From Acidimicrobiales bacterium (GTDB lineage Bacteria > Actinomycetota > Acidimicrobiia > Acidimicrobiales > RAAP-2): a DNA stretch of 39,456 bases. The position numbers and the translations under genes are program-made. The stretch's first letter is position 1. Every line of letters starts with the position of its first letter. The notes under the pieces were generated by a model. That model was given only the letters and a program-made list of their open reading frames with translations, searched no databases and was not told the origin of the DNA. Shown piece after piece: positions 1 through 9,245 of this stretch. The stretch is from contig JADGOG010000009.1 in the NCBI GenBank assembly GCA_017883065.1, forward strand, positions 1 to 39,456. The letters are read 5' to 3'.

Positions 1-303
1 CCGGGAGGCCAGCCACTCGGCCGGGGACCGGTGACCGGTGAGCACATGGCGGTTGCACTCGGCTGCCCGGGTGGCCGCCAGTGTCTTGCCCGCCCCACCC
101 AGACGCTCGGCCCGGGTGAACACGGTGACCAGGTGCTCGGCGTCGGCCCCGGAGTAGAGCCCGGGGTCGAAGGCGTGGACGAAGGAGGCCACCACCTCGA
201 CGGCGGCGGACAGCTCGGCGGGTGTGGCGGGCGTGGCGGCATCGGTCGGGGAGGTGGCCCCGCTCGCCGGGCTGTTCGTGTCGGTGTCCGTCGCCGAAGT
301 CAC
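1..303 (-). CDS. DUF222/13E12-type HNH endonuclease family protein, N-terminal part (runs off the window edge)
   Basis: Own translation from GTG at 303 on minus: VTSATDTDTNSPASGATSPTDAATPATPAELSAAVEVVASFVHAFDPGLYSGADAEHLVTVFTRAERLGGAGKTLAATRAAECNRHVLTGHRSPAEWLASR. The segment 'RLGGAGKTLAATRAAE...SPAEWLA' resembles DUF222 N-termini. Absent from the ORF track because it has no stop inside the window. Confidence 0.65.
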   Translation of the reverse strand, partial: MTSATDTDTNSPASGATSPTDAATPATPAELSAAVEVVASFVHAFDPGLYSGADAEHLVTVFTRAERLGGAGKTLAATRAAECNRHVLTGHRSPAEWLASR

Positions 304-425
304 GTACCGATCACATCACACCGCTGTAACAACCCATCGGGGACGGCAGACCAGCTGGAGAGATGGTCGAGCAACCGAACCGGGTGGCACCAACGGCCCC
401 GAGATCGCCGGCCTATGGTTGACCG

Positions 426-1202
426 GTGACGGATCGCACGCCGGAGTACGTGGCTCCCAACGCAGCATGGTGGGAGTCCCGGAGGGACGACCAGCTCGGC
501 CTAGCCAAGCGACACTGGTCCTCGCCCGAACCCATCTGGGGCGTGTTCGGAATCCCCGAGTCGCTGGTGGGGCTGCTGCCTGTGGACCTGGAGGGTGCCG
601 CCGTGGCCGAGCTCGGGTGCGGCACCGCCTACGTGTCGGCCTGGCTGGCGCGACGCGGGGCGCGTCCAGTGGCCGTCGACCCGACACCGGGCCAGCTCCG
701 GATCGCGGCGGCGTGCCAGGCTGAGTTCGGCCTCTCGTTCCCTCTGGTGCGTGCCGTCGGGGAGCAGGCGCCACTGGCGTCGGCGTCGTTCGACCTGGTG
801 ATCAGCGAGTACGGCGCCGCCATCTGGGCCGACCCCTACCGGTGGATCCCCGAAGCCGCCCGCCTGCTGCGTCCCGGGGGCCAGCTGATCTTCCTGGGCA
901 ACAGCACGCTGCTCATGCTGTGCATGCCCGACCTCGATGGCATCCCCGCCGAGGACCGGATGGTGCGTGACCACTTCGGCATGCACCGCTTCGAGTGGCC
1001 CGACGACCCCACCGTCGAGTTCCACCTCGGCCACGGTGACTGGATCCGGTTGTTCCGGTCCAACGGGCTCGCGGTCGAGGACCTGATCGAGCTGCGGCCA
1101 CCCGACGCCGGCGAGGCCACCTACCCCTCGTGCACCTTCGTCACCCCGCAGTGGGCCCGACGGTGGCCATGCGAAGAGGCCTGGGTGCTCCGACGCCGCT
1201 AG
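426..1202 (+). CDS. Class I SAM-dependent methyltransferase
   Basis: Motif I 'VAELGCGTAYVSAWLARRGARPVAVDPT', then 'ASFDLVISEYGAAIWADPYRWIPEAARLLRPGGQLIFLGN'. Confidence 0.88.
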   Translation: MTDRTPEYVAPNAAWWESRRDDQLGLAKRHWSSPEPIWGVFGIPESLVGLLPVDLEGAAVAELGCGTAYVSAWLARRGARPVAVDPTPGQLRIAAACQAEFGLSFPLVRAVGEQAPLASASFDLVISEYGAAIWADPYRWIPEAARLLRPGGQLIFLGNSTLLMLCMPDLDGIPAEDRMVRDHFGMHRFEWPDDPTVEFHLGHGDWIRLFRSNGLAVEDLIELRPPDAGEATYPSCTFVTPQWARRWPCEEAWVLRRR

Positions 1203-1223
1203 GTGGTCGGCGACGATCTGGCG

Positions 1224-3398
1224 CTAGTCGACCACCACCTCGGTGGTGATGCCGGGATCACCGGCGTGGCGGGCCACTCGCAGGTCGTAGGGGCCCGGCC
1301 GGACCACCATGGCGTGCGCGTCCAGGTCCCGTTCGGCCAGCGATTCCGTTCGGACGGGGATGGCCAGGCCCGCCCGGCCCCCTGGCTCGACGCCCACCCG
1401 CCCGAACCCGACCAGCCGGAAGGGCCGGTCCGAACCGCGACGACGGGCGTAGACCTGCACCAGGTCCGATCCCGCCCGACCGCCGGTGTTGGCCACCGTG
1501 GCGTGCACGACAATGCCTCCGCCGGATGTCTCGGCGCGGGCTTCTTCCAGGGCGAAGGTCGTGTACCCGAGGCCGAACCCGAATGGATAGGCGGGGACCG
1601 TGCCCGCACGCTCCAGGTACCAGTAGCCGTGCCAGGCGTCGTAGGTGAACTCGTTCGCTCGGGCGTCGAACTGTGGGAGGTCCGAATCGTCGTTCGGAAC
1701 GGAGAACGGAAGCCGGCCACAGGCCTCTGCCTGACCGAACAGGACGTCGGCCACCCCGTGCCCCCCCTCCATGCCCGAGTACCACGACTGCACGACGGCC
1801 GGGACCGTGCGGTCCCACTCGGACATCACCACGGCGCTACCGGCCACCAGCACCACCACGGTGCGGGGGTTGGCCGCCGACACCGCGGCGATCAGGGCCA
1901 CGTCCTCGTCGTGGAGCCGGAGTGAGGAGCGGTCACCGCCTGCGGCGAACCCGCCGGCCTCGCCGCGGGCCACGACGTGCGGAGGAGGCTCGATCAACCG
2001 CTCGGTGGCGACCTGCGCGGTGAACGCCTCGACCAGCTCCGGGTCGTCGTCACCCGGAAACAGGTCCATCAGGTGGTCCGTGGCGAACTCCCCGATGTAC
2101 TCGCCCTCGTCGAGCCGGGTGTAGCCGACCACCACCACGGCCACCTCTGCCTCGCCCGCCACCACAGCCGCCTCAGCCGGATCGGTGCCATCGTCGTTGC
2201 TGACCACCGCGCCCGGTGCGGCGGCCCGGATCCCGTCGAGCAGGGTGACCACCTCGGGTGCCCACACATCGCTCGAACCACCGTCGCCCAGGTTGACCCG
2301 GTCGGCCAGCCTCCCGAGCACGGCCACCGATCCGGTGGACCTCGGGTCCAGCGGCAGGAGCGGACCAGCGTCCACCGGCTCGTTCCTGAGGAGGACCACC
2401 GACTTGGCCGCCACCTCGCGGGCCAGCTCCCGGTGCTCGGCACAGGCCAGCACTTCCCGGCCCGGGACGGGTCGGGCCAGGATCTCCTCGAAGCGCAGGC
2501 AGGTGGCGATCACCCGCTCCACGGCGCGGTCGACGTCCTCCCAGGCCAGGTCGCCCTTCTCGAGGGCGTCGGGGAGTCGACCGGCACGGATCATCCGGTA
2601 CGGCATCTCCACATCGAGGCCGGCGTGCACCGATCGAGCGGCGTCACGCAGGCCGAAGATCCAGTCGCTGATCACGAAGCCGTCGAACCCCCACTCGTCA
2701 CGCAGGACGTCGGTAAGCAGGGCCCGACTGTCCCCGCACCACTCTCCGTTGACGCTGTTGTAGGCGCTCATCACCACGGCCACGCCCTCGTCCACGATCC
2801 TCTTGAACTGGGGCAGATACACCTCGTGGAGGGCGGCCTCGTCGACAGCGATGTCGACCTGGAACCGGGCATTCTCCATCGAGTTGCACGCGAAGTGCTT
2901 GACGCATGCCATGCCGTGGGCCTGGACGCCGCGGGCCAGCGCGGCACCCATCTCCCCCACGTGATGGGGATCCTCCCCGTAGGTCTCCTGGGCCCGGCCC
3001 CATGCCGGGTGGCGCAACACGTTGACGCAGACACCTCCGTACAGGTCGGCGCCGACCGCCCGCAGCTCGCGACCGATGGCGTCGCCGATGCGCTCTTCGA
3101 GCTTGGGATCCCAGGTCGCACCCCGCGCCATGCTCACCGGGAAACAGGTGGCCTGGTCGACCACGATCCCTCTCGGGCCATCGGAGAAGGCGAAGCCGGG
3201 GACGCCGAGCCGTGCCACCTTGGCAGCCCGGAACGGGCTCTTGTGGTAGCCCGACTCCCCCAGATAGGTGAGCCCGGCCCAGAAAGGGGCGTCCCCGTCA
3301 AGACACCAGAGCTTCTCGTCGTCGGTCATCTCCTCCACGATCGAGCGGACCCGGTCGATGGCCCGTCCGCTGTTCGTCTCGTCCCCCGGGGTGGTCAT
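1224..3398 (-). CDS. Glycoside hydrolase family 3 (beta-glucosidase-like), no signal peptide seen
   Basis: 'FVISDWIFGLRDAARSVHAGLDVEMP' (GH3 nucleophile SDW context), 'KHFACNSMENARF', C-terminal Fn3-like domain. Start placed at ATG 3398 (MTTPGDETNSG); upstream part of the 845-aa ORF is non-homologous. Confidence 0.9.
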   Translation of the reverse strand: MTTPGDETNSGRAIDRVRSIVEEMTDDEKLWCLDGDAPFWAGLTYLGESGYHKSPFRAAKVARLGVPGFAFSDGPRGIVVDQATCFPVSMARGATWDPKLEERIGDAIGRELRAVGADLYGGVCVNVLRHPAWGRAQETYGEDPHHVGEMGAALARGVQAHGMACVKHFACNSMENARFQVDIAVDEAALHEVYLPQFKRIVDEGVAVVMSAYNSVNGEWCGDSRALLTDVLRDEWGFDGFVISDWIFGLRDAARSVHAGLDVEMPYRMIRAGRLPDALEKGDLAWEDVDRAVERVIATCLRFEEILARPVPGREVLACAEHRELAREVAAKSVVLLRNEPVDAGPLLPLDPRSTGSVAVLGRLADRVNLGDGGSSDVWAPEVVTLLDGIRAAAPGAVVSNDDGTDPAEAAVVAGEAEVAVVVVGYTRLDEGEYIGEFATDHLMDLFPGDDDPELVEAFTAQVATERLIEPPPHVVARGEAGGFAAGGDRSSLRLHDEDVALIAAVSAANPRTVVVLVAGSAVVMSEWDRTVPAVVQSWYSGMEGGHGVADVLFGQAEACGRLPFSVPNDDSDLPQFDARANEFTYDAWHGYWYLERAGTVPAYPFGFGLGYTTFALEEARAETSGGGIVVHATVANTGGRAGSDLVQVYARRRGSDRPFRLVGFGRVGVEPGGRAGLAIPVRTESLAERDLDAHAMVVRPGPYDLRVARHAGDPGITTEVVVD

Positions 3399-3474
3399 GG
3401 GGCCATTGTGCCAGTCGGCTGCGGGTGGAGGGTTCCGAACGGGCCGGTGCCCTACCGCCGGTCGATGGGCTGAG

Positions 3475-5004
3475 CTAGCCGGTGAACGGGAAACCGGTGG
3501 AGGAGACGATCCCCGGGGAGCCGGAGGGACCACTGTCCTCTTCGACGTTGACCGGGGTCGACGAGGTGACCACGAGGGCGGAGATCCCGCCGACCTGCTT
3601 GGGGCCGAGCACAACCACCGAGTTGGGACCGACGGTGAAGGCCATCGCCGCACGGGTGCCATCCGGCGCGGCCACGGTGACCCGGGCGGGGATACCTCCC
3701 GGATTGGCCACGGCCAGGCTGTCCACGGTGGCGCCGGGGGTCCCGGGGGCGTGCAGGACACCCGGCCCCGGGACGAGCCAGCGGCTGGCCAGGGTCACCG
3801 TGCCTGCCGACCCGCCCCACAGCGGCGGGGTGGCGGCGGCCGCCGCTTGGACCGTCCGGCCCACCATGATGGGCGTCGGCGACGTGACCACCACCGAGTA
3901 GGGGACCTGCCTGGGCAGACCGGTCGCCGCCGAGGCGTTGAACACCGATGTGGACAGAGGCGGGATGGTCATCTGACGAGGCACCACCGACCCCGAGGAG
4001 AGGCCCAGCGCGATCGATGCGGTCACCGTGGCCGTGCTGGGATTGGCCAAGGTGAAGCCGACCGTCGCACCGTTCACGACGGTGGTCTGGGCGAACCGCC
4101 AGGTGGACGAGAGGACCGGGGCGCCCAGCTGGAGGGACAGGCCGCTGGTGGCCCCGGACGACCACTGCTGGAACTCGTTGCTGACCAGGACCCCCGACTG
4201 CGCCGTCACGAACGTGGCGATGGCCGATGCGTTCTGGACGAAGTCGCCCACGTTCTCCACCAACTCGCGTCCCGGTGGCACCACCAACCCCTGGTACGTC
4301 TGGGGCGTCACCTTGCCGGTGCTGGTCAGGAACGAGACGTTGACCACCGCCTCGGTGGCCGCCGGATTGTAGAGGGTGAGTGCAAGCGCGTTGCCGGAAG
4401 TGGTGGACCCACCGGCGAACGACCACTGTGTCGAGGTCCGGGAGGCGCACGGTGCCGTCGACCATCCACCGCCACCGGACACCACCTGGCTGGCCACTAC
4501 GCCACCACCGTCGAAGACGAAGGTGGAGGCATTGTTTCCGGCGGGCAGACCCCGGGCCGGGTTGAGCGCCACACCCCCGTTGGCGGGCACGGTCACCGAA
4601 CGGCGCTGGGTGGGTGCCGCTCCGGAGCCGGGGGCCGTCCCGACCGCGGTCATCACACCGGTGACCGGCCTGGCCGTCGAGTTGGTCAGGTAGATGGTGT
4701 CGATGGCCGCCGTCCCCGCCCCGGTCGAGCAGAACGCCGAGGAGGAGTACGCACCGACCGGCGGGATCGGGACCCCGTCGAAGGAGCCGGGAACCGGCGC
4801 GGCGGCCGGTGGGGCGAACACCGCGGCGATCACCGCGACGGCCACCGCCACGCCCACCACGGTCGCCACCGCCGCCCACCGACCCTCGACGGGTCGCAGG
4901 GCGGCACGACGGGCGAGTCGGGCCCGAAGCAGGGACGAGCTGTGACCGGTGGCCGGAGGCGACGCATCGTCGTGGTCGACGACCGGTGGCATGGCGTCAC
5001 TCAT
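3475..5004 (-). CDS. DUF5719-family-like membrane-anchored extracytoplasmic protein
   Basis: One N-terminal TM (VATVVGVAVAVAVIAAVFAPPAAA) and a long Thr/Ser/Val-rich beta-type ectodomain; position directly after the GT2-membrane fusion as is usual for actinobacterial DUF5719; 4-nt overlap with the upstream gene. Confidence 0.7.
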   Translation of the reverse strand: MSDAMPPVVDHDDASPPATGHSSSLLRARLARRAALRPVEGRWAAVATVVGVAVAVAVIAAVFAPPAAAPVPGSFDGVPIPPVGAYSSSAFCSTGAGTAAIDTIYLTNSTARPVTGVMTAVGTAPGSGAAPTQRRSVTVPANGGVALNPARGLPAGNNASTFVFDGGGVVASQVVSGGGGWSTAPCASRTSTQWSFAGGSTTSGNALALTLYNPAATEAVVNVSFLTSTGKVTPQTYQGLVVPPGRELVENVGDFVQNASAIATFVTAQSGVLVSNEFQQWSSGATSGLSLQLGAPVLSSTWRFAQTTVVNGATVGFTLANPSTATVTASIALGLSSGSVVPRQMTIPPLSTSVFNASAATGLPRQVPYSVVVTSPTPIMVGRTVQAAAAATPPLWGGSAGTVTLASRWLVPGPGVLHAPGTPGATVDSLAVANPGGIPARVTVAAPDGTRAAMAFTVGPNSVVVLGPKQVGGISALVVTSSTPVNVEEDSGPSGSPGIVSSTGFPFTG

Positions 5005-8000
5005 GACGGGTCCTCACCGGACACCGGAGTCGTGTCGTCCGCCTGCGGAGTGGCACGGCGGCGGCGGAGCCGCACCGCCCCCGTACTGCCCCCCAGGCGG
5101 CGTCCGAGGAGCACGATGACGGCCAGCCCCCAGGCAACGATGGAGCCCGCCAGGGCCAGCGGGGTGAGCACACCCCCGTGGAAGCGCAGCGTGCCTTGGC
5201 CGGGTGCAGTGACCGCGTAGCTCCCCGCCCATCCGAAGGACGGGGTACGCACGGCCGTGGTGCCGCTCGGCCCCACCAGGGTCCACCTGCCGGCAGGGGC
5301 CAGTGCGGTGAGGACCGTGCCGGGCCGGAGCGGGCCGCGGTAGGAGCGGGAGGTGGGAGATCCGGGCAGCACCGGAACGGCGCCGGGCACGATGCTCACC
5401 CCGGGCGATCCGGCCAGGGCGGCCGGGTCCGAGGTGCTGTTGGCCACCGTGGCGCGGCCCACCACCGCTGCCCGCTCGGGGATCCAGGCAGTGTTGGCGT
5501 AGACGGTGATCCCGGTGCCCGACACCACCGGGTTCAAGTCGAGCTGCGAGGCGAGGGCGGGAGCCAGGTCGGAGGGGACAGGATACTGCTCGGGACTCTG
5601 CTCACCGCTGATCTCGGGGGCGAGCGAGGTCAACAGGACCACGTAGCGCACACCGGCCGGTGCCAGCATCCGTCCCAGCTGGTTGGTTCCGTCGCTGCGT
5701 GCCAGGTTGACCGCCGTCGCCAGTCCCGACGTCGGCCCGGGACTCGCCGCGCTCCACAACCACCGGGCGTCGGGAGGGCCGTCCTCCGAGGTGGCGTAGG
5801 CCAGGCCGTTCCCCGCGCTCCACGATCCCTGGTTGAGTGACCGCCCGTCCCCCAACCACAGCACCCGGAAGGAGCCGTCGGCCGCCTTGGCGTGCATCCA
5901 GGCCACCGACTGGCTGAAGTCGTTGATCGGGAGCTCCCAGCGACCCGGGAGGGCGGAGACCAGGGTGGGGAGCGAGGCCAGGACGACCAGACCGGTGGCC
6001 ACCACCACGACCAGTTGGCGCCACCCGAACTCGGCCGCCCGCAGATCCTCCTCGAAGGCGGCGATGCCCAGACCGATGAGTCCGGCCACGCCCACCGCCG
6101 CCGGAGCCAGCAGGACGAGCGGGTCGACGGCGAGATTGCCCGTCCAACCCCGTCCCATCACCCACGCCACCACCCAGAAGACCAGCGCGATCGACCAGAA
6201 CCGGACAGCCCAGCGGAAGCGCTCCTCCCGGGCCAGGAGCAGTGGCACCAGGGCGGCGGCGGCGAACCCCCAGGCCAACGGCGAGGCGCCAATGGGGCCG
6301 ACCGAGAACCTCAGCAGCGATCCCCACGACGCCGCATCCGACGCGGGCACCGGCACCCCGAAGACGGCCACCGCTCCCCGACCGGCCCACACCACGCCGA
6401 TCACCCACGGAAGGCAGATCAGCGCGGCCACCACCGTGGCGCGGAGGGCCAGGGTCAAGGCGCGTCGGGTGGACCGCCAGTCCCCGCCGATGCACGAGGA
6501 CGCCACGAGGGCGAGGGCGGCGGCCACCACCACGATGGCCAGCGCCGGCTCGAACGAGATGAGCACGGCCTCGATCAGGCCGAGCGCCACCACGGTACGG
6601 AACGTGTCATGCCGCCCGGTCCACGCCGCGATCCGGTGCCGCACCGACGACGGGGCCCCGGGGGCGCTGCTGATGGCCGCTGTGCCCGCCGTCGGCGGCG
6701 ACACCGACGGAGACCGAGACGGGAGTGCGTACGGAGCGGTCCGGGTGGCCCGGAACAGGCGGGCCAGGATCCAGGGTGCGCCGGCGTAGGCGACCAACGC
6801 CCCCCATCGACCGAGGGCCAGGGCGTTGTAGGGAAGCGCCATGGCCAGATAGGCGAGGCCGGTGACCAGCGCGGCGCGCTGCGAGCCGAACGGCCGCAGG
6901 AGCCGCACCGCTCCCCAGGCGCCGAGTGGCAGGCAGGCGAAGATCAGGACCTTCTGGGCCAGGCCCATCGCCCCCAACAGCACGGTCCCGACCAGCCCGA
7001 CCAGAGCAAGTGCCGGGGTGGCCGGTGCGGTGCTCCCGACCCCGGAGGGCTGCCAGCCGGCGGCGAACTGGGAGAACGTGGCGCTCCAGTTGGGGAATGG
7101 GGTGAACTGGCCGATGGCGGGCAGACGGCCGCTCATGACCCCCCGGGAGCCCAGGACCAAGAGCAGCCCGGCGATGATCCAGGTCGTGGCCCGGGTCCGT
7201 CCGCTGACCCGGCCACGGGCCTCGCCCGGGGCGGATCTGTCCCCGGCGCCCCCCGGTCGGGTGGGGGCGGCGTCGCCCCCGGTCGCTCCGCCGTGTGCCG
7301 CCTGTGCGCCTTCGTCGACAGCGGCAAGCTCGTCGGCGTGGGCGCCGTGGAAGCCGTGCTGGAAGACGCGGCGCACATAGGCGGACAGGCGGGCACTCCC
7401 GCCCACCTGGAGCAGTCGGATCTCCTTGTCGCTCAGGCGGCGGTGCGCCTTGAGTTCCTTGCGCTGACGGCGGGTCTCCGAGAGACGGCCGAGGTTCCAG
7501 CGCCACGCCCGAAGCACCGCCCGGGCCCGTGTCCGGTTTCCGGCCAGCTCGGCCACCGTGACCTCGCAGATGGCCAGGATGAGCACCTGGGGCACCACCC
7601 GGATCAGGTGGAAGGTCCCGTAGCACTTGAACACGGCCAGCAACTCGTGGCGTCGTTGGAGTTCCTGGAGGGTGACCGGGTGATCGTTCGGGCCGCCCCC
7701 CTCGCCACCGGTTCCCGGTCCGACCAGGGCCGGATCGAGGGGGCGCGCGCCGGCGGCAAGCTCCTCGAGGTGGCGGACCCGAGCGTCGGGGGCCACGATG
7801 ATCCTGGCCCCGACCACCTGGGCCCGCCAGCACAGGTCGAGGTCCTCCCCCATGGCCGCGATGGCGGGGTCGAAGCCACCCAACTCGTCGAACAGGTCGG
7901 CCCGGACGAGGGTCGTCCCGCCGGGTGCCACGAACACGTCCCGCACCGCGTCGTGCTGGCCATGGTCGATCTCGTTGACCTGGATGCGCTCGACCACCGA

Positions 8001-8423
8001 GCCGCCCTTGTCGACCACCATCCCCACGTGGATCAGGCGCTCGGGGTCGTCCCAGCTGACCACCTTCGGCGAGACGATGCCGGCGTTCGAACGGAACGCC
8101 TCTTCCACCATCAGATGGACGGCGTCGGGGAACAGGGCCACATCGTCGTGGCACAAGAGGTAGTAGGCGGCGCCGTCCACCATGGAGCCCACCTCGTTGA
8201 TCGTGGCCCCGTAGCCGAGGTTCTTCTCGAACCGCCGGACGTAGGCGGTGGGAAGCACCGACGCCACCCGCACGGTGAGGTCCTCGGCACTTCCTGCGTC
8301 GAGGACCAGGACCGACAGCTCCGCATAGTCCTGTGAAGCGAGTGAAGCCAGCGTCTCTTCAAACCACGGACCGGGATCGTGGGCGACGACGACGGCGACG
8401 ACCGGCGGTGCCAGTGTGTCCAT
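5001..8423 (-). CDS. Family 2 glycosyltransferase fused to a large multi-TM domain
   Basis: N-terminal GT-A: 'VVAVVVAHDPGPWFEETLASLASQDYAELSVLVLDAGS', 'YYLLCHDDVALFPDAV', 'GEDLDLCWRAQVVG'; C-terminal ~700 aa with many hydrophobic segments. Confidence 0.87.
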   Translation of the reverse strand: MDTLAPPVVAVVVAHDPGPWFEETLASLASQDYAELSVLVLDAGSAEDLTVRVASVLPTAYVRRFEKNLGYGATINEVGSMVDGAAYYLLCHDDVALFPDAVHLMVEEAFRSNAGIVSPKVVSWDDPERLIHVGMVVDKGGSVVERIQVNEIDHGQHDAVRDVFVAPGGTTLVRADLFDELGGFDPAIAAMGEDLDLCWRAQVVGARIIVAPDARVRHLEELAAGARPLDPALVGPGTGGEGGGPNDHPVTLQELQRRHELLAVFKCYGTFHLIRVVPQVLILAICEVTVAELAGNRTRARAVLRAWRWNLGRLSETRRQRKELKAHRRLSDKEIRLLQVGGSARLSAYVRRVFQHGFHGAHADELAAVDEGAQAAHGGATGGDAAPTRPGGAGDRSAPGEARGRVSGRTRATTWIIAGLLLVLGSRGVMSGRLPAIGQFTPFPNWSATFSQFAAGWQPSGVGSTAPATPALALVGLVGTVLLGAMGLAQKVLIFACLPLGAWGAVRLLRPFGSQRAALVTGLAYLAMALPYNALALGRWGALVAYAGAPWILARLFRATRTAPYALPSRSPSVSPPTAGTAAISSAPGAPSSVRHRIAAWTGRHDTFRTVVALGLIEAVLISFEPALAIVVVAAALALVASSCIGGDWRSTRRALTLALRATVVAALICLPWVIGVVWAGRGAVAVFGVPVPASDAASWGSLLRFSVGPIGASPLAWGFAAAALVPLLLAREERFRWAVRFWSIALVFWVVAWVMGRGWTGNLAVDPLVLLAPAAVGVAGLIGLGIAAFEEDLRAAEFGWRQLVVVVATGLVVLASLPTLVSALPGRWELPINDFSQSVAWMHAKAADGSFRVLWLGDGRSLNQGSWSAGNGLAYATSEDGPPDARWLWSAASPGPTSGLATAVNLARSDGTNQLGRMLAPAGVRYVVLLTSLAPEISGEQSPEQYPVPSDLAPALASQLDLNPVVSGTGITVYANTAWIPERAAVVGRATVANSTSDPAALAGSPGVSIVPGAVPVLPGSPTSRSYRGPLRPGTVLTALAPAGRWTLVGPSGTTAVRTPSFGWAGSYAVTAPGQGTLRFHGGVLTPLALAGSIVAWGLAVIVLLGRRLGGSTGAVRLRRRRATPQADDTTPVSGEDPS

Positions 8424-8508
8424 CAGGGGTCAGAGGCTATCGGGCCGGAGACGCTCCGCGGTGTCTTCCCAGGTGACAACGGGTGCGGTTCCGGGTGGCG
8501 ATGGGTGC

Positions 8509-8537
8509 TTGCAAAAGTTTATCACGACGTATACACT
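8509..8537 (+). promoter_or_regulatory. Putative sigma70-type promoter TTGCAA-N17-TACACT for the 148-aa protein gene
   Basis: -35 TTGCAA 8509-8514, 17-nt spacer, -10 TACACT 8532-8537, within a locally AT-rich patch upstream of SD AGGAG (8614-8618) and ATG 8625. Confidence 0.55.
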
Positions 8538-8624
8538 TGTACTCACAGAGGAACACCGAGTGGGCGTACGAGCACCGGTCAGCCGGTCGAAGACGAGTAG
8601 CCGCACAGACGTCAGGAGAGCACC

Positions 8625-9071
8625 ATGCCAACCATCAAGATGCCAGAGATCAAGAGGCCGGATCTCAAGATGCCCGAGATCAACACGGATATCGCCAAGG
8701 CAGCCAAGGACGTGGCCAACGTGGCCAAGGACGCCACCTATGTGGTGATCGGGGCCGGCGTGCTCGGCTACCAGCAGGCCCAGGTCCAGCGTCAGGAGCT
8801 GCTGAAGCGCCTGTCCGACCCCAGGGCCGACCTCGGGAGCCGGGTCGCATCCATGCGCACCGACCTCAGTGGCGCCCTCCACAACATGGACACCACCGTC
8901 GAGAGTCTCATGGAGCGGTTCGAGGAGATCGTCCAGCGTCTTGAGACTGCGGTCGCACCGCTGGAGGACCGTCTGCCCACCCAGGCCCGTGACCTGGCCA
9001 AGCAGGCCCACGTCCAGGCCAAGGGTGCACGGACTCAGATCCGCAACAGGATCCCGACCGCCAGCGCCTGA
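8625..9071 (+). CDS. Small protein: N-terminal K-M-P-E-I repeats, short hydrophobic segment, predicted coiled coil, basic Ala-rich tail
   Basis: MPTIKMPEIKRPDLKMPEINTDIAKAAKDVANVAKDATYVVIGAGVLGYQQAQVQRQELLKRL...; good SD and promoter upstream, terminator downstream. Confidence 0.85.
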   Translation: MPTIKMPEIKRPDLKMPEINTDIAKAAKDVANVAKDATYVVIGAGVLGYQQAQVQRQELLKRLSDPRADLGSRVASMRTDLSGALHNMDTTVESLMERFEEIVQRLETAVAPLEDRLPTQARDLAKQAHVQAKGARTQIRNRIPTASA

Positions 9072-9126
9072 GGATCGGGTGCCACCAGGTGGCGGCACCA
9101 CCCCACCGGTCGCCGGTCGACCCTTC

Positions 9127-9157
9127 GAGAACGGTCCGCCCATGGCGGGCCGTTCTT
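9127..9157 (+). terminator. Stem-loop terminator after the 148-aa protein gene
   Basis: GAACGGTCCGCC-CAT-GGCGGGCCGTTC: 12-bp stem with one G-T wobble, followed by a short TTC stretch. Confidence 0.75.
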
Positions 9158-9177
9158 CGCGTCCGGGGGCGGACCTG

Positions 9178-9213
9178 ACCGACACCGACACCGACACCGA
9201 CGCCTACACCGAC
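9178..9213 (+). repeat. Hexanucleotide tandem repeat (ACCGAC)4 plus degenerate copies
   Basis: ACCGAC x4 (9178-9201), GCCTAC, ACCGAC read directly from the sequence. Confidence 0.85.
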
Positions 9214-9245
9214 GCCGGGACCGGACACTTCACTGGGACCGAGCC

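Noticed and set aside
1977-3473. 498-aa plus-strand ORF opposite the GH3 gene
   Set aside because: Antisense frame of a clear GH3 CDS; His/Arg/Gly-rich non-homologous translation typical of high-GC shadow ORFs.
5892-8336. 814-aa plus-strand ORF opposite the GT2 fusion (and 6607..8154 on minus in another frame)
   Set aside because: Shadow frames of the GT2-membrane protein; low-complexity G/R/P/H composition with no motifs.
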